From Chloroflexota bacterium (GTDB lineage: Bacteria > Chloroflexota > UBA5177 > JANWHV01): DNA of 9,151 bases. The number at the start of each line of letters is the position of its first letter. Position 1 is the first letter of the stretch. The translations under genes were made by a program, and so were the position numbers. The stretch is taken from NCBI GenBank assembly GCA_028287725.1, contig JAQBPC010000297.1, positions 1 to 9,151 on the forward strand, read 5' to 3'. Of this stretch, positions 5,262 through 9,151 are shown one piece after another. The notes under the pieces were generated by a model, which did not search any database, had not been told where the DNA came from, and was given only the letters and a program-made list of their open reading frames with translations.

Positions 5262-6935
5262 ATGACAGAACCCAGACGTGGAGCCCCGCTGACCAAGGCT
5301 CGTGTTGAGCAGGTATTTCCTACATTGACGCCGGCGCAGATGCGCCGCACCGCGGCGCACGGGCACACGCGCGCGCTACAGCCTGGCGAGGTGCTCGTCG
5401 AACCAGGCGACAGCGCCGTACCGTTCTTTGTGGTGGTCTCCGGTGAGATCGAGATAGTGCGCCCCGCGGGTACCGCGGAGACCCTTGTTACCGTCCATGG
5501 GCCAGGCCAGTTCACCGGCGAGGTCAATACCCTCTCAGGCCGTGGGGCTCTCCTTCGCATGCGTGTCGCCAAGCCGGCTGAGGTGATTGAGCTCGATCGC
5601 CAACAGTTGTTGGCGTTGCTGCAGACCGACGCCGAGATCGGCGAGATTCTGATGCGTGCCTTCATCCTCCGCAGGATTGAGTTGGTGGCATCCGGGATCG
5701 GAGACGTCGTGCTCGTCGGCTCAGCGCATTCCGCCGGTACGCTACGTATCAAAGAGTTCCTCATGCGCAACGGCCACCCCTACACCTACCTGGACCTCGA
5801 ACGGGATCCTGAGGTACAGAATCTGCTGGATAGCTTTAAGATCACGGCACATGAAATACCCGTGGTGATCTGCCGCGGTCAGGTGGTGTTGCGGAACCCG
5901 AGCGACCAGCAAATAGCAGATTGTCTTGGTTTTAACGTGGCCGTCGACCAAACACACCTGCGCGATCTCATCATAGTTGGCGCCGGTCCCTCGGGGCTGG
6001 CGGCAGCCGTTTATGGCGCTTCGGAAGGGCTCGACGTGTTGCTGCTTGAAACGAGCTCGCCGGGCGGCCAGGCAGGCTCAAGTTCCAAAATTGAAAATTA
6101 CTTAGGGTTCCCAACCGGTATCTCGGGCCAGGAACTCGCAGGTAGGGCATATACCCAAGCGCAGAAGTTCGGTGCGCAGATGTTAATCGCCAGGGGCACG
6201 CGACTCGCATGCGACCGCGTGCCATACGCCGTCGACCTGGAAAACGGTGCACGAATTCCAGCACGCGCTATCGTAATCGCGACCGGAGTCGAGTACCGGC
6301 GGCCGCCATATAAAAACTTGTCTCGCTTTGAAGGCGCGGGCATTTATTACAGTGCGACGTTTGTGGAAGCGCAGTTGTGTGGCGGATCCGAAGTGATTGT
6401 CGTTGGCGGAGGAAACTCTGCCGGCCAGGCTGCCGTGTTTTTGGCAGCGACGGCAAGACGAGTGTACATGCTCGTCAGGTCAGGTGGTTTGGCCGAAACA
6501 ATGTCGCGCTACCTGATTCGGCGAATTGAGGAAACGCCCTCGATCACCCTAAGACCGCACACGGAGATTACCGAGCTCGAGGGAGGCGACCAGCTGGAAT
6601 CAGTTCTCTGGCGCAACAATCAAACGGGTTATACAGAGGAGCACGCCATCAGCCACGTATTCGTCATGACCGGCGCCGCCCCCAACACACATTGGCTCGA
6701 TGGTTGCATCGCACTCGACGACAAAGGCTTCATCAAAACAGGTCCCGATCTGTTGCAAGATGGGCTGAACATGGCGCGCTGGCCGCTTGCCCGTCCGCCG
6801 CAGCCGCTCGAAACCAGCTTGCCGGGCGTCTTCGCAGTAGGCGACGTTCGCGGCGGCAGCATCAAGCGCGTTGCGTCAGCAGTTGGCGAGGGATCAGTCG
6901 CGATCTCGTTCGTTCATCGTGCGCTCCAGGGCTAG
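5262..6935 (+). CDS. cNMP-binding / glutaredoxin-like / TrxR-like FAD-dependent oxidoreductase
   Basis: The 557-residue protein has three modules. Residues 1-140 are a cyclic-nucleotide-binding beta-roll (GEVLVEPGD, a Gly-Glu pair at 86-87); the usual phosphate-binding Arg pattern is not clear, so the ligand is uncertain. Residues 148-225 resemble glutaredoxin, with the cis-Pro at 200 (EIPVV), but the active-site CxxC is replaced by Ser154-Ala-His-Ser157. Residues 233-557 are a thioredoxin-reductase-like flavoprotein: FAD motif GAGPSG (240-245), GGQAG segment, NAD(P) motif GGGNSAG (382-388), and FAD-ribityl motif FAVGD (524-528). The TrxR redox CxxC is replaced by Ser364-Ala-Thr-Phe367. It is therefore probably not a true thioredoxin reductase but an NAD(P)H-using cytosolic flavoprotein, perhaps regulated by a nucleotide or redox signal. 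Related fusions are known and often misnamed TrxR. The ribosome binding site is weak (CGGGA about 9 bases upstream). Its 3' end faces marR. Confidence 0.9.
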   Translation: MTEPRRGAPLTKARVEQVFPTLTPAQMRRTAAHGHTRALQPGEVLVEPGDSAVPFFVVVSGEIEIVRPAGTAETLVTVHGPGQFTGEVNTLSGRGALLRMRVAKPAEVIELDRQQLLALLQTDAEIGEILMRAFILRRIELVASGIGDVVLVGSAHSAGTLRIKEFLMRNGHPYTYLDLERDPEVQNLLDSFKITAHEIPVVICRGQVVLRNPSDQQIADCLGFNVAVDQTHLRDLIIVGAGPSGLAAAVYGASEGLDVLLLETSSPGGQAGSSSKIENYLGFPTGISGQELAGRAYTQAQKFGAQMLIARGTRLACDRVPYAVDLENGARIPARAIVIATGVEYRRPPYKNLSRFEGAGIYYSATFVEAQLCGGSEVIVVGGGNSAGQAAVFLAATARRVYMLVRSGGLAETMSRYLIRRIEETPSITLRPHTEITELEGGDQLESVLWRNNQTGYTEEHAISHVFVMTGAAPNTHWLDGCIALDDKGFIKTGPDLLQDGLNMARWPLARPPQPLETSLPGVFAVGDVRGGSIKRVASAVGEGSVAISFVHRALQG

Positions 6936-6977
6936 CAAATCTACCGCCCTCCACCGAGATCAGATAGATTTGCTAGC
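6931..6977. terminator. Candidate bidirectional terminator at the convergent gene ends
   Basis: GCTAGCAAATCTA (6931-6943) and TAGATTTGCTAGC (6965-6977) are perfect 13-bp complements with a 21-base loop. The left arm carries both the TAG of the flavoprotein gene and the reverse-strand TAG of marR; the right arm lies within the last codons of marR. A hairpin shared by two convergent genes fits a bidirectional transcription stop. The stem is only moderately GC rich and lacks a long T-run, so efficiency is uncertain. Confidence 0.6.
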
Positions 6978-7411
6978 TCACGTCGCACGCCTTCCAATCC
7001 CAACTTCAGCCCGGTCAATTCTTCAGCTGAGAGGCCGACCAAGAATCGTTCCATTGCGGCTTCTGTGTCCGTTCGACCCGTATGAAGTCGTACTATTCCT
7101 CGCTCGGTCAGGCGAAGACGCCAGCGCCTGCGGTCCTCGGGATCCACTGTTCGCTCGAGGTAGGCACCGCTGACTAGCTTGTCGGTGACGTGTGTAATCC
7201 TTGCAGGATCCAATCGCAGAGCACGAGCAATTAGTGTCGGTGTATCGATGCCACGGCCTACGCTACCGAGCACGCCAAGGTCTGCCAGGGTGAGAGGATC
7301 GTCGCCTGTGCCGGCACGAAGCGCCTGATCGAGCGCGCGCACAAGCTGTACCAAGCTGCCTGCCAGCCGCAACGCGTCGACTTCGGTTGACATTACAGCC
7401 ACGTCCCCCAT
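6941..7411 (-). CDS. MarR-family transcriptional regulator
   Basis: The product is 156 residues, normal for the family. It has a winged helix-turn-helix between dimerisation helices: the N-terminal helix spans about 12-33, the recognition helix about 69-83 (PARITHVTDKLVSGAYL), and the wing 86-101 with the conserved DxRRR-type loop (Asp92-Asp... Arg94-96) that contacts DNA. A C-terminal amphipathic helix spans about 115-148. There is no cysteine, so thiol-based peroxide sensing of the OhrR type is excluded; ligand-induced release is more likely. The ATG at 7409-7411 (reverse) is preceded by AAGGA (+ strand 7419-7423) at good spacing. It is divergent from the MFS exporter and convergent with the flavoprotein gene. 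MarR proteins often repress a divergent efflux gene and themselves from the shared intergenic region, so the MFS pump is the likeliest target. Confidence 0.92.
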   Translation of the reverse strand: MGDVAVMSTEVDALRLAGSLVQLVRALDQALRAGTGDDPLTLADLGVLGSVGRGIDTPTLIARALRLDPARITHVTDKLVSGAYLERTVDPEDRRRWRLRLTERGIVRLHTGRTDTEAAMERFLVGLSAEELTGLKLGLEGVRRELANLSDLGGGR

Positions 7412-7574
7412 ACCATTATCCTTGACATCAACAACTATTGTGCGTCTCTAGTTAACTCTTCGAGAGTATGCCACGGCGCCGCTTTAACGTCTACCTGCGC
7501 AGCGCTTGAATCGGCAGATGCACAAGTCTCCTCGGATGTTGTGATCTTGTGAGCTCCATTTAGGAGGAACACCC
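7412..7574. promoter_or_regulatory. Divergent marR-MFS promoter/operator region
   Basis: This 163-base gap must carry both promoters. Reading toward marR, TAGACG, 17 bases, CATACT is a weak sigma70-type match; its -10 (+ strand 7467-7472) abuts an imperfect palindrome ACTCT-TCG-AGAGT (7455-7467), a plausible MarR operator. A second short dyad ACAA-CTA-TTGT lies at 7431-7441, just upstream of the marR ribosome binding site. Nearer the MFS gene, TTGTGA repeats 8 bases apart (7539-7544, 7547-7552), and CACAAG (7521-7526) is complementary to CTTGTG (7546-7551). No convincing promoter toward the MFS gene could be assigned. The MFS gene has a strong TAGGAGG at 7561-7567, 7 bases before its ATG. Confidence 0.45.
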
Positions 7575-9151
7575 ATGGCACAAGTACGGTCCGCGGCCAG
7601 CGTTGCGGCGACGCCTACTGGGCACCGATCCGACCGATATAAGTGGACCGTGCTGGGCAACACCACCATTGGCACGCTTGTCGCCACCATTAATGGGAGC
7701 ATCCTGCTCATTTCGTTGCCTGCGATCTTCCGTGGCATCAACATTAACCCTCTGGAGCCTGGCAAATCCGGGTACTTGCTGTGGATCCTGCTCGGCTATC
7801 TGGTGGTGACCGCCACGCTGCTGGTTACTTTCGGACGCATCTCCGACATGGTTGGACGGGTCAAGCTCTACAATCTTGGTTTTGCTATATTTACCGCCGC
7901 GTCATTTCTCCTGGTATTTACCCCAGGCTCGGGCGACCAGGCGGCGATGGAAATTCTGATCTTCCGCCTGGTCCAGGGAATCGGCGGTGCATTTCTCTTC
8001 GCCAACGGCACGGCATTGTTGACCGACGCTTTTCCCACCGAACAACGAGGCTTCGCCCTTGGTATCAGCCAGGTAGCCGCCGTCCTTGGCTCGCTGGGAG
8101 GCCTGCTGCTCGGGGGCTGGCTTTCAACCATAGACTGGCGACTGGTCTTCTTGGTCAGTGTGCCGTTTGGTCTCGTCGGCACCATCTGGGGCTACCGCGG
8201 CCTGCACGAGACAGCAACGATTCGTCGTGGTCAGCGATTGGATGTTCCCGGAAACGTCACTTTTGCGCTGGGCCTAACCGCACTACTTGTCGGACTAACC
8301 TATGGGATTGAGCCTTATGGTGGCAGCTCGATGGGTTGGTCGAATCCGCTGGTGATCGGCGGCCTGGTGGGTGGCGCGATACTTCTGATACTTTTCGGTT
8401 ACATCGAGACACGCGTGCCTGATCCGCTCTTCCGCCTGGAGCTCTTCAAGATCCGTAGTTTCAGCGCCGGAAATATCAGTGGCTTCCTGAGCTCTCTGGC
8501 TCGTGGTGGGCTTCAGTTCATGCTTATCATTTGGCTACAGGGGATTTGGCTGCCGCTCCACGGCTACTCGTTCGCCGATACTCCGCTCTGGGCTGGTATA
8601 TACACCATGCCCCTCCTTCTCGGCTTTATCGTCACTGGACCCGTGTCTGGTTGGTTATCGGACCGCTTCGGAGCACGTACTTTTGCTACAGGCGGCATGC
8701 TGATCACCGCGGCCGGCTTCGTGCTGTTGACCTTTCTGCCGGGCGACTTCAACCAGTGGCTATTCTTTGCGCTATTGCTCTTCATGGGCATCGGTATGGG
8801 CCTTTTCGCCGCTCCAAATACGACAAGCATTATGAACGCCGTACCGGCGGAAGCCCGCGGCGTGGCGTCGGGCATGCGCGGCACCTTTCAGAATGCGGGC
8901 CAGATGGCGAGCATTGCGTTCTTCTTCAGCGTGCTCACGGCGGGCCTCGCTTCCAGCCTGCCGGGCGTAATGTATTCCGGCTTGACAGCTAATGGTCTCC
9001 CACAGGGCCTCTCGCACCAGATAGCCGCGTTGCCGCCAATCGGGGTACTGTTCGCCGCATTCCTTGGCTACAACCCTATGCAGTCACTCGTTCCCCCAGC
9101 GACCGCACATACGTTGAGCGCACACACGCAGGCCACGATTTTTGGCAAGAC
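7575..9151 (+). CDS. MFS multidrug exporter, DHA2/EmrB-QacA-like (3' truncated by window edge)
   Basis: The ATG at 7575 follows TAGGAGG with a 7-base spacer, and the frame stays open for 525 codons to the right edge, so the end is missing. The protein is highly hydrophobic, with many membrane helices, beginning near 26-50 and 68-86. MFS motif A appears as GRISDMVGR (87-95) between the second and third helices. An antiporter-type motif C region with repeated glycines spans about 163-181 (GISQVAAVLGSLGG). A second motif-A-like loop, GWLSDRFGAR, lies at 359-368 and marks the second half. This layout and length suit the 14-helix drug:proton antiporter family (DHA2). In that family the first helix usually reads lDxTivnvALP; here it is ATINGSILLISLPAI, without the acidic residue. 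It probably exports a toxic organic compound using the proton gradient and is likely repressed by the divergent MarR protein. Confidence 0.93.
   Translation, partial: MAQVRSAASVAATPTGHRSDRYKWTVLGNTTIGTLVATINGSILLISLPAIFRGININPLEPGKSGYLLWILLGYLVVTATLLVTFGRISDMVGRVKLYNLGFAIFTAASFLLVFTPGSGDQAAMEILIFRLVQGIGGAFLFANGTALLTDAFPTEQRGFALGISQVAAVLGSLGGLLLGGWLSTIDWRLVFLVSVPFGLVGTIWGYRGLHETATIRRGQRLDVPGNVTFALGLTALLVGLTYGIEPYGGSSMGWSNPLVIGGLVGGAILLILFGYIETRVPDPLFRLELFKIRSFSAGNISGFLSSLARGGLQFMLIIWLQGIWLPLHGYSFADTPLWAGIYTMPLLLGFIVTGPVSGWLSDRFGARTFATGGMLITAAGFVLLTFLPGDFNQWLFFALLLFMGIGMGLFAAPNTTSIMNAVPAEARGVASGMRGTFQNAGQMASIAFFFSVLTAGLASSLPGVMYSGLTANGLPQGLSHQIAALPPIGVLFAAFLGYNPMQSLVPPATAHTLSAHTQATIFGK

Noticed and set aside
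5060..5770. Reverse-strand open frame of 236 codons
   Set aside because: Opposite strand of the well supported flavoprotein N-terminus; low-complexity Arg/Ser-rich translation typical of an antisense shadow of GC-rich coding DNA.

Overview
The window looks like bacterial chromosome of moderately high GC, with a drug- or toxin-efflux and stress-response character. The sequence does not fix the organism. A fusion of a cyclic-nucleotide-binding fold to a thioredoxin-reductase-like flavoprotein, a 14-helix-type MFS exporter beside a MarR regulator, and a histidine kinase tail of common Gram-positive/Chloroflexota style would suit a Ktedonobacteria-like Chloroflexota or an actinobacterium. This is inference from family habit, not from a marker gene.

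Layout, left to right. (1) Bases 1-692 hold the C-terminal part of a sensor histidine kinase; its phospho-accepting histidine lies upstream of the window. (2) Bases 693-1529 contain no conventional gene. They do hold a 26-codon ORF with a very good Shine-Dalgarno (980-1060), a nested hairpin ending in six T's (1277-1347), and a 50-codon ORF (1368-1520) whose stop codon lies inside the ribosome binding site of the next gene. (3) Bases 1530-5044 encode two half-size ABC exporters overlapping by an ATGA. Their nucleotide-binding motifs are complementary: the first has the catalytic Glu but a degenerate signature, the second has the perfect signature but Asp for Glu. That is the pattern of a heterodimeric exporter with one degenerate ATP site. 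(4) Bases 5045-5261 are a short gap with a third small ORF (5072-5161) that contains a perfect 12-bp inverted repeat. (5) Bases 5262-6935 encode a three-domain protein (cNMP-binding fold, glutaredoxin-like fold, TrxR-like FAD/NAD(P) module) that lacks both expected CxxC pairs. (6) A convergent MarR regulator (7411-6941) shares a 13-bp inverted repeat with the flavoprotein gene end. (7) Divergent from marR, an MFS exporter starts at 7575 and runs off the right edge.

Working model (inference): two efflux modules flank a flavoprotein. The ABC pair may be controlled by leader-ORF-dependent attenuation, as known for the bmrBCD operon of Bacillus subtilis, and the MFS pump by the neighbouring MarR repressor. 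The small ORFs before the ABC pair and before the flavoprotein are the most novel elements. They could be leader peptides, small membrane-associated or exported peptides, or in the weakest case chance ORFs.
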